Of a stretch of DNA of 64,000 nucleotides, positions 10,674 through 51,409 are shown in pieces; position 1 is the first letter of the stretch; every line of letters starts with the position of its first letter. Origin of the DNA: Glandiceps talaboti (Eukaryota; Hemichordata; Enteropneusta; Spengelidae); contig NC_135561.1 in assembly GCF_964340395.1 (NCBI RefSeq), positions 18,406,240 through 18,470,239 of the forward strand, given 5' to 3'. The position numbers and the translations under genes are program-made. Below the pieces are notes generated by a model. That model saw only the letters and a list, made by a program, of their open reading frames with translations. It did not search any database and had not been told where the DNA came from.

Positions 10674-11235
10674 ATTTGCGAGCAGCTAATATTTCGCAGT
10701 AAGGTGAAAGCGCGTGTTAAACGAAACAATCCTCAAGATCATTACCGACAAAGGATGCCGTGACAAAAACGAAATCTTCATACGAAGATATAGTAGAAAG
10801 TAAAGGGAGGGGGGGGGGGGTTCTCGTTTAGTAAAGAATTCTCTTCTTAAAGAAATAGAACGAAAAGTAATGTCGTACTTCGACGCTGCTATTCTTTCAA
10901 CAGCTTCAAGATGGGGTTCTACTTCTACCCCATTGTCTATAAAAAAAAGAAAAGACCTTCGTTGGAGGTACATTTTCCCCCTTAAATAAAATACTCAAGA
11001 CTTTGGCCTTCTTGATGACCATGATTTAAAAGGAAAGGAAAAAGAAATTGAGTTTTTACCCGGATTGGGGAGTGCCTGTTTTTGGCCTCAGTTGCCTTAG
11101 AAATGGAAATAAGAGTAGTTCAAAAACTGTCAAAGGCAAACGGAAAATAGACTTTAGTATTGATATCTTATCTCTGTTTTCTTTTCTGGTCAATCGGTCG
11201 CTTCCTTCAAACACGTACGTCTTCTGCAGTCTTCA

Positions 11236-11262
11236 ATCTTAGCCAAAAGGCCAAGAAGCTAT
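11236..11262 (-). pseudogene. U2 snRNA 5' stub, 27 nt
   Basis: Minus-strand U2 nt 1-27 (ATAGCTTCTTGGCCTTTTGG, with two substitutions), ending at GCTAAGATT where the LINE 5' end starts. Confidence 0.88.
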
Positions 11263-11573
11263 AATGGTGAAAGGTACTCTGGGTGGCCTATGTGCGGGTT
11301 AAAAGACCTAGTACGGTTTCAGGTAAGGCAAGGGAAAGGTAAATTCTCGATCTTTCTTGGGAAAGTGTAATTAAATATCTGCATGGGAAATTATCTGCAT
11401 TTTCTCCGAAAATGTGCATGACTTTAGTATTATATTTATATCTCAATGTTTAAGTATGTAAAATGCTGAAAACCAAATTCAGTCAAAATAACGCCTCGGT
11501 ACTGTTGGCCACTTCTGGATGACCAGTAACCATGGTATTGTTTGGAAGAAAGACTGCATAGTGATATGCAAAT
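11263..11573 (-). promoter_or_regulatory. U2 promoter upstream of the 27-nt stub
   Basis: Octamer ATGCAAAT at 11,566-11,573, 304 nt from the stub start. The PSE-like block is retained (GGTTTCAGGTAA on the plus strand). If active, it would now drive transcription into the LINE. Confidence 0.55.
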
Positions 11574-12319
11574 GTACTTGGTCAGATTGACACCTTGCTA
11601 CATCCGGGCATCTGCTACCATTAGAACTCCTGACAATTTTATGGAAGTTGATAAGTATATTTGTGTACCTGTTTTAAGTTGTATTGTGAAGTCCAAAATG
11701 GAGGAAAACGTGATATTTGAAAAAGAAATAGAAGTGTAATTATTGTTTATTTTTGTATATTGTGGATTTCTCATGTGCGTTATTGCGTGGGTTATACTTC
11801 CATGTGGGTTATACTTCCATGGTTATTGTAAACACAGTCTGTGGAGAGAACAGTCCCGGCCTGAGGATACCTGTATCAACTAGTGGTCTGAAACGATAGT
11901 CAGTCATCACATTCATACATAAGTTCTCGTCTTCCTCATTTGATTCATAAACAAGTGATTTGTTCGAAACATGTCTGTCATAGATTGTCTTTAAAGTATA
12001 ACTGGCAAAAGTGCATTAGACTTTTGGATAACATTGACGAGTCCCAATCCAACTTTTTGCAATGATTTGGGAGAAACATAACCGTCAGGATCCCTTTCGA
12101 ATAAGCTGCCCGGCTCATGTAAATCTAGGGAGCATGTGAGAAAGTCTCCGCTGAATGATCTAGAAACCGTGAAAGTACAACCGTCAACAAATTGACTGTT
12201 ATTTTAGTTCAAACGTACATTTCAAAGCGACAGAACAATATTAACGTTGAAAATGATTTGTAAGAACAATGTCCACCACAAAATTCAACTATTACTTCTA
12301 TTCTTTATTTCGATAAGAC

Positions 12320-12506
12320 GGTGGACCGTTCCTGGAGGTACTGCAATACCAGGTCGATCCGTGGCCAGGACGGAGCAAGCTCCTATTCCATAGCCCGATT
12401 CCAAAAATCAGTTTAATATCGAGCTGCTCGATGAGCAGCGTATCAGATATTAAGCTGATAAGAACAGATACTACACATGATCTTAGCCAAAAGGCCGAGA
12501 AGCGAT
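12320..12506 (-). ncRNA. U2: U2 snRNA gene, right arm
   Basis: 187-nt full-length U2 on the minus strand. It differs from the left-arm copies at CTCCAGGAACGG and GATTTTTGGAATC, and at both places it matches the vertebrate U2 consensus better. PSE and octamer are intact, so it may be expressed. Confidence 0.95.
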
Positions 12507-12817
12507 AACGATGAAAGGTGCTCTGGGGTGGCCTATGTGCGGGTTAAAAGACCTAGTACGGTTTCAGGTAAGGTAAGGGAAAGGTAAATTCTCGATCTTT
12601 CTTACCAAAGTTTAATTAAATATCTTCATGGGAAATGATCTGCATTTTCTCAGAAAATGTACATGACTTTAGTATTATATATATCTCAATGTTTAAGTAT
12701 GTAAAATGCAGGACACAAAATCCAGTCATAATAACAACTAGGTACTGTTGGCCACTTCTGGATGACCAGTATTCCACGGTATTGTTTGGAAGAAAGACTG
12801 CATAGTGATATGCAAAT
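12507..12817 (-). promoter_or_regulatory. U2 promoter, right arm
   Basis: Octamer ATGCAAAT at 12,810-12,817, 304 nt from U2 nt 1; PSE-like block present near -55. Confidence 0.62.
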
Positions 12818-13127
12818 ACACTTGGTCAGATTGACACCTTGCTACATCCGGGCATCTGCTACCATTAGAACTCCTGAAAATTTCATGAAAGTTGATCAAT
12901 ATATTTGTGTACCTGTTTTAAGTTGTATTGTGAAGTCCAAAATGGAGGATAACATGACATTTGAAAAAGAAATAGAAGTGTAATTATTCTTTATTTTTCT
13001 ATATTAGGGATTTCTCATGTGAGTTATCGTAAAGAGTCTGTGGAGAGCACAGTCCCCTGAGCTTCCCCGTACCAACTTGTGGTTTGAAACGATAGTCAGT
13101 CATCATATTCATACATAAGTTCTCGTT

Positions 13128-15365
13128 TTTGTTCCTAAAGGTATTTTGCCTACACTCACAGTATAGTCTACCATCTTATTTCAATTCTGGCCAGTTTTAC
13201 AATAATGAATGTTATTGATGCAACAAACTTTAGTTGTTTTAGATTAACTCCCTTTACCCGTAGCACATGGATCGTTAGTCTATCAGCTAGCCCTCGGATG
13301 TTCTTCCGATAAAAGACGACACACAGCCGAACAACGTTATCGAGGATGGAACATCCGAGCCCTCACATGCGAACTTCGTTCGCTTATAGCTATAGCATCG
13401 AAAGAAAGCCCGAACGTCTAGCAGCAAGACTAATGGATCGTCTCCTACGTACTGCATCATATAATACATCATACATGCGGTCATAAACTTAACATGACGG
13501 TGTACACATGTGTGTACGCGGCTGAAGTTGCGGTTGTTGGAAAACACATACTATCGCACGTAAATTAACAGTTTTGAGAACTGATATAATGTTTGAGCGA
13601 TCAATTTCGAAGGTAATAAGAACGTGTATTTGACGCCGAAACACGTCGTAATGGCTGTCAAAGGTTATGTCTGTCACGAGCACGACGTACTCGTGACAGG
13701 CGACGGGAACAACACGACGTGCTCGTGACTGGCGCCTGTCAGCAGACTCAGCCAAAAAAAAAAGTTGACAAAAGGATGAAAAAAATAAGTTTTAAAAAAA
13801 GTTTTAAAAAAAGTTTAAAAATAAAAAACCAACAAAAAATATATTTTGACCTTAAAAAAATTCTGGTTTGACGAAAAATAAAACAATAATCTCAAATAAA
13901 TGAAAACTTGTTTGAATTAAATAATGTTAACATGGAATAAAAGTACATAAAGTTTAAATTAGTTTGTAAGTACGAAACATATAAAATACTATAGGTAAAA
14001 TAAAATAATAATTTTGGCCTGAACGGCTTGCCATGTTTGAAAGTATAATAGTATGGTTTGGCACAATGACTTTTGCTTATGTAATAATAGAATCCCTCTA
14101 ACATATTTCGTGTGTTTATGGTAAATTACGTCAAATGTAGGTTTATTTATATTCAGAGCCAATTCTCTATTTGTATACAAGCTTTCTATCAGTTGGGAAA
14201 CATTATAGACTAGGTGTTCAGGTTAACTTCTTGGTTTATTGAAAATAGATATGTTTTAGCATATACCTAGTATATTGATAGTTTATATATCATAGATACA
14301 TGTATGAAATTTTCCAAGCTTCTGTTTCTGATTCAACATAAATGTTGGCTCATACAAGTTTGTCAAATGTATTATCCACTGAAATAGATGCAAACTGAAG
14401 GCGCAAATGATTTGAATATTCCACACAATTTATCATTTCTTCTATTCTAAAGAGGTGGACTGTCCCCAGAGGTACTGCATTACCGGATGTGTGGACGCTG
14501 TGACTTTGCAATATTACCCAGGATGCATTGTTTTACAAATCAACTATCTTATTAGTGATTTAGAGCGGACTATATTTTGCAGTGTGAAGCACCTTCTAGT
14601 CATCCTTTTTGGTCTGGACTATTTTTTCTCAAGAGAAAATACATACATAAATCCCCAATTTTTAATAAAACTACTCTAGTATAATGTTAATGTCAGAGCA
14701 TGTCTTCTATATCATTACGATTGTCTTCTGGTGATGTTAAAACAGTTGATTGCATAATAGGGATGTCCTAGATCAATGATACGTATGATAAATGACGTCA
14801 TCAGATCATTTATATCTTAATACAATGTTTGAGTTCAGTCAATTGCAATTGATGGTGAAATGTTCTTCAGCACGTAGTATAGAGTAATTTATCAATATAC
14901 AGCAAAAATAAGTTCAAAACAATATAAACTCAGCTTGTGCCCCTTTAAGCCGAAATTAATATTAATTTATTTTTTACTATAATTACCTGTTGACTAATAA
15001 TCTTGTGTTATCATTACACCAATCAACAGACAGCTTTCAGATTCCAATGTATAACACCAAAGGCACCATAATACTTCCCCACTGATTGGACAGTGTTATT
15101 CATAATAATGTTGATAATGTTAGGGGAAATTGAGGCTGACAGCATCTTGCTTCATTTAAAATTGATGTAGGGTACTATTATTTTACTACCGTACTTTATT
15201 TGTAAACAGTGTTGTTTATATCAACATTTATGCTAATGATGCTACATCTCACAGGACTTGATTAGATATATGTATTATTAAGTAGTTCAATGTTCTTTTC
15301 CAGATAGTGGAAACATTCCGAATAATTTCAGAATACGTTAAATTATAAGAGCAACATCTCAATAC
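13128..15365. other. AT-rich intergenic sequence, no gene seen
   Basis: Between the U2 array and the DIDO1 3' end. It holds a strong hairpin (13,671-13,700) and A/T-rich runs around 13,755-13,880. Open frames are short and without recognisable motifs. A fragment at 14,453-14,485 (GGTGGACTGTCCCCAGAGGT) recalls the U2 3' end but is too short and imperfect to call. Confidence 0.6.
13671..13700. repeat. Perfect 10-bp inverted repeat hairpin
   Basis: CTGTCACGAG and CTCGTGACAG flank a 10-nt loop. A related sequence with CACGACGTGCTCGTGA follows at about 13,711-13,730, giving a compound palindrome rich in CACGAC/GTCGTG. Confidence 0.75.
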
Positions 15366-15740
15366 TGCTAGAATTACAACTGCTGACATCAGACTATGGA
15401 CGAACGGAACTTGTAACAAACAGGGAATGTAAACAACTGAATTAGACTGATAACACTTGGTACAGTATAATGGAAGTACAGAGACATGTATTACATTTTA
15501 TCATTCCATAAGAACAGTTTTATGGCCACTTTATATAAATTTCCAGTTCCTCTGGCATTTCATGTACACATAAAGAGGCTATAATACTGTTCTTTTCAAA
15601 CAATGGTGTGTAATACAAGTCTGTGCTGTTGCAACATGCTGAGCCATGTGTTATTACTCCAGTTCATTTGTTTACTTTCCCTGTTTGTAACAGGTTCTAT
15701 TCGTCCACAGTCTGATGTCTGAAGTTGTACTTGTTAGCTG
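15366..15740. mobile_element. Foldback/MITE-like element with long terminal inverted repeats
   Basis: The left arm starting GACATCAGACTATGGACGAA (15,383) pairs with the reverse complement of the right arm ending TTCGTCCACAGTCTGATGTC (~15,720). Similarity continues inward through GTATTACA/TGTAATAC blocks, so nearly the whole 375 bp can fold back. No coding capacity. It lies just beyond the DIDO1 poly(A) signal. Confidence 0.7.
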
Positions 15741-15805
15741 TGAAAAAAAATAGAAATAAATATTGACACAAAACTGAGTTTGGATAATACACAGATTTCA
15801 ATTCA

Positions 15806-15811
15806 TTTATT
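15806..15811 (-). terminator. Candidate DIDO1 poly(A) signal
   Basis: AATAAA on the minus strand about 750 nt after the DIDO1 stop codon, the first clear hexamer I see there. Confidence 0.4.
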
Positions 15812-16563
15812 TGTACTCTTAATGTGAACATGTTCTCTTATTGATGAAAACACTGCACATATGGTCACTTCCTGTGGCCATCTTGGCTTGTGCATTATGG
15901 GTACATAATAATATTCAAATGAATGGCAGCCATATTGGTTCATAGGTGACATGTAGTATGTCTTAGTCACAAATTTCTTTAGGTGTAAAACAGTTGTTTC
16001 AAGACTTGTCAAAATTTACACTTCTGAAATTCTTCAGAATTAAAACCGTTGGACAATGCGTGTCTAATTTTTGTATTCATGGTCAAATAATCAAACATAA
16101 AGTGAAATAAAAATTGGTAAACTTACTGGTCTTTTCAGTTATAAACAAAGCTTTTTAAAGCTAGTGAGTGAATCGCTAAAATTGAGATCTGAAGAAAAAT
16201 TAATTGTCCAGTCAACCAAATGTGACTGCACTCAATGAAGGCCAATAGAAATTTTTTTCAAAATAATATCTCATTGCTTGTATAAATCACAAAATGGCAA
16301 ATTTTTAGCAAAATATGTTTGTTGTTCTCTTTTTAATGCTGTAGACTAACAAGGTAGTACTTAGCATCTAGAAAAAGTCAATAAAATCTTTATACTTCAC
16401 ATATTTCTCCACAAATACATGTGACCACTTATTTTTGACAAGAAAAGTTACACACAGAATTACTAACAAACAAAAAAATAGTACTCCCTAGATTGTGATT
16501 GTACAACCAATCTTGCACAATAGAGGGTGCTATAACAGTTACAGTAACTTAAACATAACATTC

Positions 16564-44362
<27,799 letters not shown>

Positions 44363-44378
44363 CTTCAAGAAAGCATAC

Positions 44379-46752
44379 CTGTTAAGAAATTGAAGAGAGA
44401 ATACTCTAAATTTGTACAGAAAAGATAGTGAGATAATGTAACTATGAACTCCATCACAGTGATTGAGACTGGTACAATGCAAGTCCTGTCCTCATGTGAA
44501 ATGTTGAGTCGGTTTGAAAAAAATCAAATCAAAATTGGTTCTCCTGTCCTACAATGCACTAAATAAGTTTTAAACCGATTTTAGTTGAATTGATTCAAAA
44601 CCACCTCAGGAGTGGTTTGGAACCCATTCAAGTAAATCAATTTGAAACCAGTTCCTCAATGCAAATTCATTGCTTAGTTCTTTCATGGGGAAAAAACTGG
44701 TACCAATTCAGTTTAGTTTTGAATCAGTTTAGGAAGGGATAGGGCTACATTCTAATTTAGTCTCACTTTCAGCTGACATTAGTACATGTAAAATGCTCAT
44801 AAATCAAACAAACAGAAACTACTATAAGCCAATCTGACTAAATACAGTGTGTTAGTTGTTAGATGTATATACACTGACTCTTAGTTATCACGAATGTGGC
44901 ATTTCCTAATTTTTTGGTAACCAAAAAATTATGTCATCTTCATATGTCATTTACATAATTTCTGAATACCTGAAGAGTGTTAAATGAGTTGCTAAACTTG
45001 TTCCATCCTGCTTTAGTATTGGGAATAACCAACTCTTATTTCATTTTCATATGAAACAGTTCAAAGCAACCACTTAGAACCTTAAAGTTAGAGACTGTGT
45101 CACCTGAAAGTACAGCGTCCCTTACACCATGCAAGATATACTTGGCCAACTTATGTACTTACGATACATTACGTTCTAAAAACAAACTGAAAACCGATAC
45201 GACGCTAAAATCAAAACTAGACAGAGAGAAACATTATACCAATACTGAGATTTGAAACTTTAATACTTTGATGGGTGTGCCCACTGTAGTGACTATCACA
45301 TGTATATGATATGTCTGTATTCACAATGTTTTCACTGTAGTTTTGTATGTCTTGTGTTTGCCATTTTGGCAAATTCATTGTTCAACCATGAATATGATTG
45401 TTATGTAAATGACCATAAATGGTCATCAGCTTGGTAGATCATAGTCATGGTTGAACAATGAATATTCATGAGATGTTATACACACTGAAATAAATAGGCA
45501 CCTCAAAGTCATGAATAATCATAAGTAATGGTAGATGATATAAAGTCATGAAATGACTCCAAAACCCAAAGTTTATGAAAATGCCTTTATTTCCTGGAGA
45601 GAGGTTCCTTTTATTAAATGTACATGTAGTTAGAGAATTGTCTATTTTCATATCTAGGCCAAACTTTGGTGGATTTTTTCATGACATGGAATTAATCAAA
45701 AGTTTATTTTGAACAAAATACCAGCAAATGACTCCACTCTGAAGCTATTTATTTTGTGGAATGTGTTTTGCAATGTAAAAACTAAGTACTACTAACTACA
45801 ACAATTTTAACTAATGGGCCTAACCAAATGAATAAACAGAACATTTCTTGTTCTTTGTAAATTTCTGAAATAACATAACATGACACAACACAACATAATA
45901 TAACATTACATTACATTCTACGTCTATAGTCTTTAAACTTGAAAGTAATTGTTGGAGGGATAAGCAAACCTTTGAGAATCTAGCAAATCTTATTATTTTA
46001 GTTGGTAAATGGTCAATTCACAAGTACTGGACTTGTAACCTTCACAATGAAGCTTCATCAACAATGTTTGCAAGAAACGAACTCCTTGAAAGAGCTCTTT
46101 CACAAAATATGTCACTATTACTTGAAATCCTTTGATATTTTGTCTCTAAATGTCTTTGTTAATTAAGTTTATAAGGTACTGGTTATTTTTTGTATGTAAT
46201 TGAAATTATGTATTGTTATGTATGAAACTTTTCAAATTCAGAAATAAACTTAATACTTAAAGAGAAAAAAAAACCCAATACATTCTACGTTACATAAAAG
46301 TGAATTATAACATGACATGACAAACCATTCTACATGTATACCATCATGAAATCAAATAGACATTCTGAAAGCAAAGCATAACATTTTAACATAACACAAC
46401 ATTCTTAAAGTGAAACATAACACCACATATAACACATACATATGATGACACTTCTACGAGTCTGTTAAAGTGTTTACATGGATTTCTTGGCAGTTGGTGA
46501 GAGCCGTGTTGTTAATGTGTTGTCAATCACTAACATAACAGTAAATGTATAACACTGTGACATTTTCACTATAGTCCACTATATTTTTATGATGAAGCCA
46601 GTAAACAATTTTGACTTTTAAGGTTTAATGGGGTAAACCAGAAGGCATGGGATGAAGTTTATTGAAGGAGAAATGGAATGATTCTATTCTTTCAAGCATT
46701 ACATCTTGAATAATCCTGTCTAAACTGTACCTTTAATTGCACTGATGTGACT

Positions 46753-46791
<39 letters not shown>

Positions 46792-47633
46792 ATACGTAGG
46801 AGAGACCGAGACAGAGAACATAGAAAGACAGACAGAAAGACAGACAGACAGACAGACAGACAGACACAGAGAAAAAACAGACAGTAACAGAGAGGTGGGG
46901 AAGAGAAGAAGAAAGGAAGAACAAAGTGAGAGAAAGAGAAAGAAAGCGGAAAAGGGAGGGAGAAGGGAAGATGAGAAAGTGAGAGAAAGAGCCAGAGATG
47001 GAGAGAAAGAGACAATATGAAAGACTACTAGGTACTATCCCAATACAGAAGGCATCTGTCAATGCTTGACAAGTCAATACCAGTAACCTAATGCTACATT
47101 TTGTATTAATAACATGGAGGGCTCTACAGCGACCCTTGACCTTGACAACTGGTGATGGTCTATTGTCATCTAAGAATCATATTGTTTCTTTTTATTTCAG
47201 GAATTTCTCAAATTAGGTCAGACAAAGGAAGACTATGTAAACAGAAAATAAAAAAATAACCTGAAATCATCATCTATTCCTTGGCCAGTCATTTTGTAGG
47301 GCAGCTTTCACTGTCTGTCTGTCTGTCTGTCTCGCTCTCTACCAAGCATTCTCTTCAGGGCTGTCTCGCCTAACACTTCACCTATAGGGGGCACCCTACC
47401 TAGCTGATGAAGCCAAACAAAAATCAAAACAAGTGGTTATGGCAAGCTACTAGTAGTACTATGATACATGCATGAGGTCAATAGGTCAATACATGCTATG
47501 ACTATAGTAAAGCAAATATGGAATGTACGAGCATGATGTGAGAGATGGAGATGAGAGATAGATGGGGAGGGATGTGGATACATGTAACAGTATGGATACC
47601 CCAAATCTGTCCTACCGAGTGACTTGCATACAT
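44379..47633. other. DIDO1 intron 1, left part
   Basis: No exon found. At 45,955-46,260 a frame-like stretch followed by AATAAA and an A run may be an old retroelement 3' end. At 46,757-46,785 there is (CA)n, at 46,820-46,866 (GACA)n. Confidence 0.45.
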
Positions 47634-49430
47634 ATGAGGTAAACCTGGAATTTTCCCTACAGACTTACTTTTTGCTTATTTCGCTGTAAAACAAAAACAC
47701 AAATTAGTAGTGACGAGAATGTCTTCTTGCACATAAACACAATGCACAAGTATAGTAATTAGCAATCTGATCCATGCCTATCACATACAGGGCTCGAAAT
47801 TAGTTTTTTTTCTTGGTAGCCCAGGTGGGCTACCATCTTTTAAATTTGGTAGCCCGAGAGCAATGACTGGTAGCCCATATGCATTCATTCCTAAATTAAT
47901 GGTGTCTGTGTATATGATGTATTGAATTCGATGATTGATTGAATAACTTAAGAGTCACGTTAACACGTTATTTGTGTGTATTTCATGCCATATTTGACAT
48001 TGGGGACGCAATTTTTTGCATGTATGTGTCTCTGGGGACGTGTCATAAAGAGGGACCGTATGAGGCTTACTACGTACGGTTTCATTGCAATGAAGAAAAA
48101 ACAAGTCGTCGCAGTTCGTACTTGTAACTATTATCTAAATCTCTTGGTGCAGTGAGACCTGTAAAATTTGAATATGATTCAACGTATGGAAAACGTATAA
48201 ACAGTTTCATAAGCCCCATGGCCATTTCCTGATGTGGAGACTACGTCTTGGGTAGTTTAGAAACTATGTGCTGTTATCATTATCTATCCACGTGATTGGT
48301 TACTTATTAACAGACGGGTTAGACAGGATTTGTATCAATACATGACGGCCATTACGGCAAAGCCCCTTCCATTCATGGGCGAAGAGATAATCAAACAGAG
48401 TCTAAGACCACATCAGCAGACGGTCCATGCTGAAAACTTCACTCAGATAAATTCAAATCATCATGTCACCATTTCATTCTCACTAAAACTTCAACTTTCT
48501 TTTGAGCTTTGCTACTACTACTAGATCGAATGCATTACGTGAATTTACCATTCACCACTGCATGCTCTCAGGGGTTGCGTGAGCGTGGTTTACACACGGA
48601 ATGTTTTAGGCATCGTTCAAGAATAAACGAATCTGTAGGTGTATACCAAGTTAACAGTTCTCATCAGCATAAAATTTTATCAAACACCATTACAACTGTG
48701 TCTCTGTCAAGTTGAAAGTTAAAGCTGTCATTAATGTTATGGAATTTAGTTACTGCAGCAGTGCTGTACCGAGAGTGTACTGTACACCGACTCCGAGAAG
48801 AACCGGAAGGGCCCGGGCCGGAGAGCAGATTTCCAGAGAGTGATAACCAACCATGGGAAATTGAAAGTACAGAAAGATAACATTAAATCGCTATACAGAA
48901 TATTGTTGCATATAAATGTTTTGTTGTGACATTTTGGAAGTACAAGCTGTGTATACGATGAACGGAAGAATGGCGTGTACAGTGTACATGTATTTCATGT
49001 ACATTTGATATACATGTAGTGTGGATGCAAATTTGGAAAAGACGCACAGATTTTGACGCTAATTTTGGCGAGAACACGTCCCACAGGACTGCGACCTAGG
49101 AGGCCCCCGGCCCGGGAAGGTGTCGGAGTCAGGGTGTCACAGTTTTATTCAAAACTTAGTAGCCCAATTGGGCTACCACTCACATAATTTGGTAGCCCAG
49201 AGACAGACATTGGTAGCCAAATGACACGGGGCTACCGTTAATTTCGAGCCCTGACATAGAACAAAACAAACGATACAAAGTGATAAAGAAAGACATCCAG
49301 CCGCTTTCACCACATCGCATTTTAATCAGATTGGGTAATTAGTAAAAAATTAGATTTTGAGAACTAGCTGAAGACTGTAAAATCACAAAATTTTCTAGTA
49401 ACAAAAATATCTAGCTAATTTTTACTGTAT
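47634..49430. mobile_element. Tc1/mariner-like MITE, copy 2, split by hAT element
   Basis: The left part (GTAAACCTGGAATTTTCCCTAC, TTTCGCTGTAAAACAAAAAC) and right part (GAAGACTGTAAAATCACAAA, TTTTACTGTAT) match the MITE at 25,896-26,105 when the hAT insert 47,788-49,253 is removed. Confidence 0.62.
47788..49253. mobile_element. hAT-type element, non-autonomous, 1.47 kb, with 5-bp TSD
   Basis: Inverted ends CAGGGCTCGAAATTA/TAATTTCGAGCCCTG. Target duplication ACATA (47,783-47,787; 49,254-49,258). Subterminal GGTAGCCC and GGGCTACC motifs are repeated near both ends, as typical hAT transposase binding sites. Short open frames inside, no recognisable transposase. Confidence 0.8.
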
Positions 49431-49924
49431 ATCTGGATGCATACCACAAAAATATGTACATGTATGTCTGTGTTTGGTACAGAAGACTTTAACAAATGTT
49501 CAAAAATCATCTTCATGAACATTCCTCTCGCATGCTCTCCAACATAATTTCTTTACAATAAAATTACAGCACTCATTGTCACAGAACAAGTAGATGTTAT
49601 GTTTGTAACAATATTTGTGATTTTTCAGATGTTTGTGAGAAATGTGATAATATTTTGAATACAATCACAAGTCAATACATTCATTAAAACCTAGATGTTT
49701 TTGTGACAAGTACGTGATGTGATTTTTAATAGTTTAGTAGACTTAGTTTATAATCTTATATCTATTTTATGTGGTTTTCTTTTAATTAACTTTATCTTTT
49801 ATCTGCAAAACTATACCAATTTCCGTTGTACAATTTTGCATTTATATGTGGTAATAAAGTTATTATGTTCTCTGTTAGTAGTTTTCAAAAACTAAAATGT
49901 GCACGTTACTGAGACTGCTTATAC

Positions 49925-50216
49925 AGGGCTCAAAATTAACAGCAGTCCCATGCCAATACTTGTCATGGGGCTACCATAAATTGCAGCTACATGTAGTAGC
50001 CCACTCAGGCTACCACTGATTATTAAAGTGATGAGGATGGAAGATTTATGGACATGAAAGTATTTTAATAACACACATATTTCCAATAGAGGACATTTTT
50101 TTTTCAGTTCAGGAATATAGTCCTGACTATTGGTCACAATCCTTGGGCTACCAATTTCAGAAATTTCAGAAATTGGTAGCCCACTACGACAACCAAAGAA
50201 AAAAAAAGATAATTTC
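49925..50216. mobile_element. hAT-type MITE related to the 47.8-kb element
   Basis: CAGGGCTCAAAATTAACAGC at the left, ATAATTTCGAGGCTTG at the right end (approximately 50,225), with TTATA flanking both. It shares the GGGCTACCA/TGGTAGCCC motifs. A deleted derivative of the same family. Confidence 0.65.
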
Positions 50217-51409
50217 GAGGCTTGTTATATTGTTCATGTACAGACGACATTTTAATTTTAAGCCATTTTCTATTCAATATTTTTAGCCACTGTGAAATAA
50301 ACAACAAGTAGGTTTACAATATTGCAATATTCCAGCATATTTTATGAAAATGACATACTGCCAAAAGATATGTATTTTTTCTGGAATACAGTTGGGTTCA
50401 TATTTATTATTTTATTCTTACCAAGGCAATAATTCAAAGTGTAACTTTCTAAATTGTCCACACAAATGGAGACCACAATTTTACAAATCAGAAAAGACAG
50501 GCATGCCAGACACTTTTGAACTTATCAACAAAGTAGCAAAATGCTTTTCTTATGCAAATGTTAAAAACATAAATTTGTTTTAAATTATGTAAATAAGTTG
50601 TATTTGGCAACATGTTTCAAAAGCTTTCATTGTCTATCTATATCTCAGGGCACGTGCACACATACTTAATTCTATCTTTCTCATAGTAACAGCTTCAAAA
50701 TGATGGGTTGGTCAGTTGGTTAAAAATTTAAGAAAAGTAAAATACAATAAGTGTTCACATCAGTACATGTTGAAGATTATTTCATTTCAAAACAAAATAA
50801 TCTAGAGCAATGTTGCGACTATGGTCATACGATCAACTCTCACTCTTCCGAGAGTACCTTCACTGGACCGCACGCCACGGCACATACTATCGGAGATGTG
50901 ATCGATTCGATTGATAAACGCAAAATGGGAATTGGCTGTGACCTATGTAGAGTGAGGTGCCACCAGTAGCAAAACATTGTGAAATATCACCATTCATAAT
51001 CCTACTTGACATTGTAAAAGTCTGAATGACATAGAAAGGACAATTAATGTCAGAACGAAACTCTGAACCATTTATTTTATTAGATTTCCTAAATTTCAGC
51101 AAATAAAGGTGATGGTGGGGTCACCGTCTGACAATCAATGACATATTATTTTTTTTCTAATTTTGCCATACAGGACATTTTTTTGAGAAAGATTGAAAAA
51201 ATATAGAGTTGGTTCAGGACATGAGAAACAGAGAATTAAATAAGACTCTCCTTATACATGAAACTGATTTAATCTCCTCCTATTCACTCATTTTCATTCA
51301 GCATGCAAATTGTCGATAATATTCCAATATTTCCTCCATATACTTTTGAATTAATTGTTTTGTCTGGTGTGTGCAGGAGTAGACTGTTGTGTATACCATA
51401 CATCTCCAT

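Larger units (their letters stand above)
7155..11235 (-). mobile_element. Degraded Tx1/L1-like non-LTR retrotransposon between inverted U2 arms
   Basis: Read on the minus strand, the order is: 5' UTR, ORF1 with two CCHC zinc knuckles, APE-type endonuclease, reverse transcriptase, RT thumb. It has several stops and frameshifts, lacks the RT catalytic core by internal deletion, and is cut off inside ORF2 at 7155, so no 3' UTR or tail is present. The RT resembles the Tx1 branch of the L1 group. Known Tx1-clade Keno elements insert in U2 genes, which fits the position. The 5' end directly follows U2 nt 1-27 of the minus-strand stub. The clade call is from motif memory, not a tree. Confidence 0.85.
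11236..13127 (-). repeat. U2 array, right arm, inverted
   Basis: The spacer, promoter and U2 sequences of the left arm recur here on the minus strand: a stub unit (11,236-12,319) and one with a full U2 (12,320 on). Homology ends about 13,127, in the middle of the spacer frame. The copy is more diverged from the left arm than left-arm units are from each other. Confidence 0.93.

Noticed and set aside
13287-14180. 60- to 88-codon minus-strand frames right of the U2 array
   Set aside because: No start context, low complexity or transmembrane-like chance frames.
14453-14485. Stray U2 3'-end fragment (GGTGGACTGTCCCCAGAGGT)
   Set aside because: About 30 imperfect bases; could be chance or a very old relic.
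45955-46260. LINE ORF2 C-terminal-like frame (FENLANLIILVGKWSIHKYWT)
   Set aside because: Only a weak likeness to L1/Tx1 ends; noted in the intron entry but not called.
50344-50583. 79-codon frame MKMTYCQKICIFSGIQLG in DIDO1 intron 1
   Set aside because: No recognisable family, no splice or promoter support.
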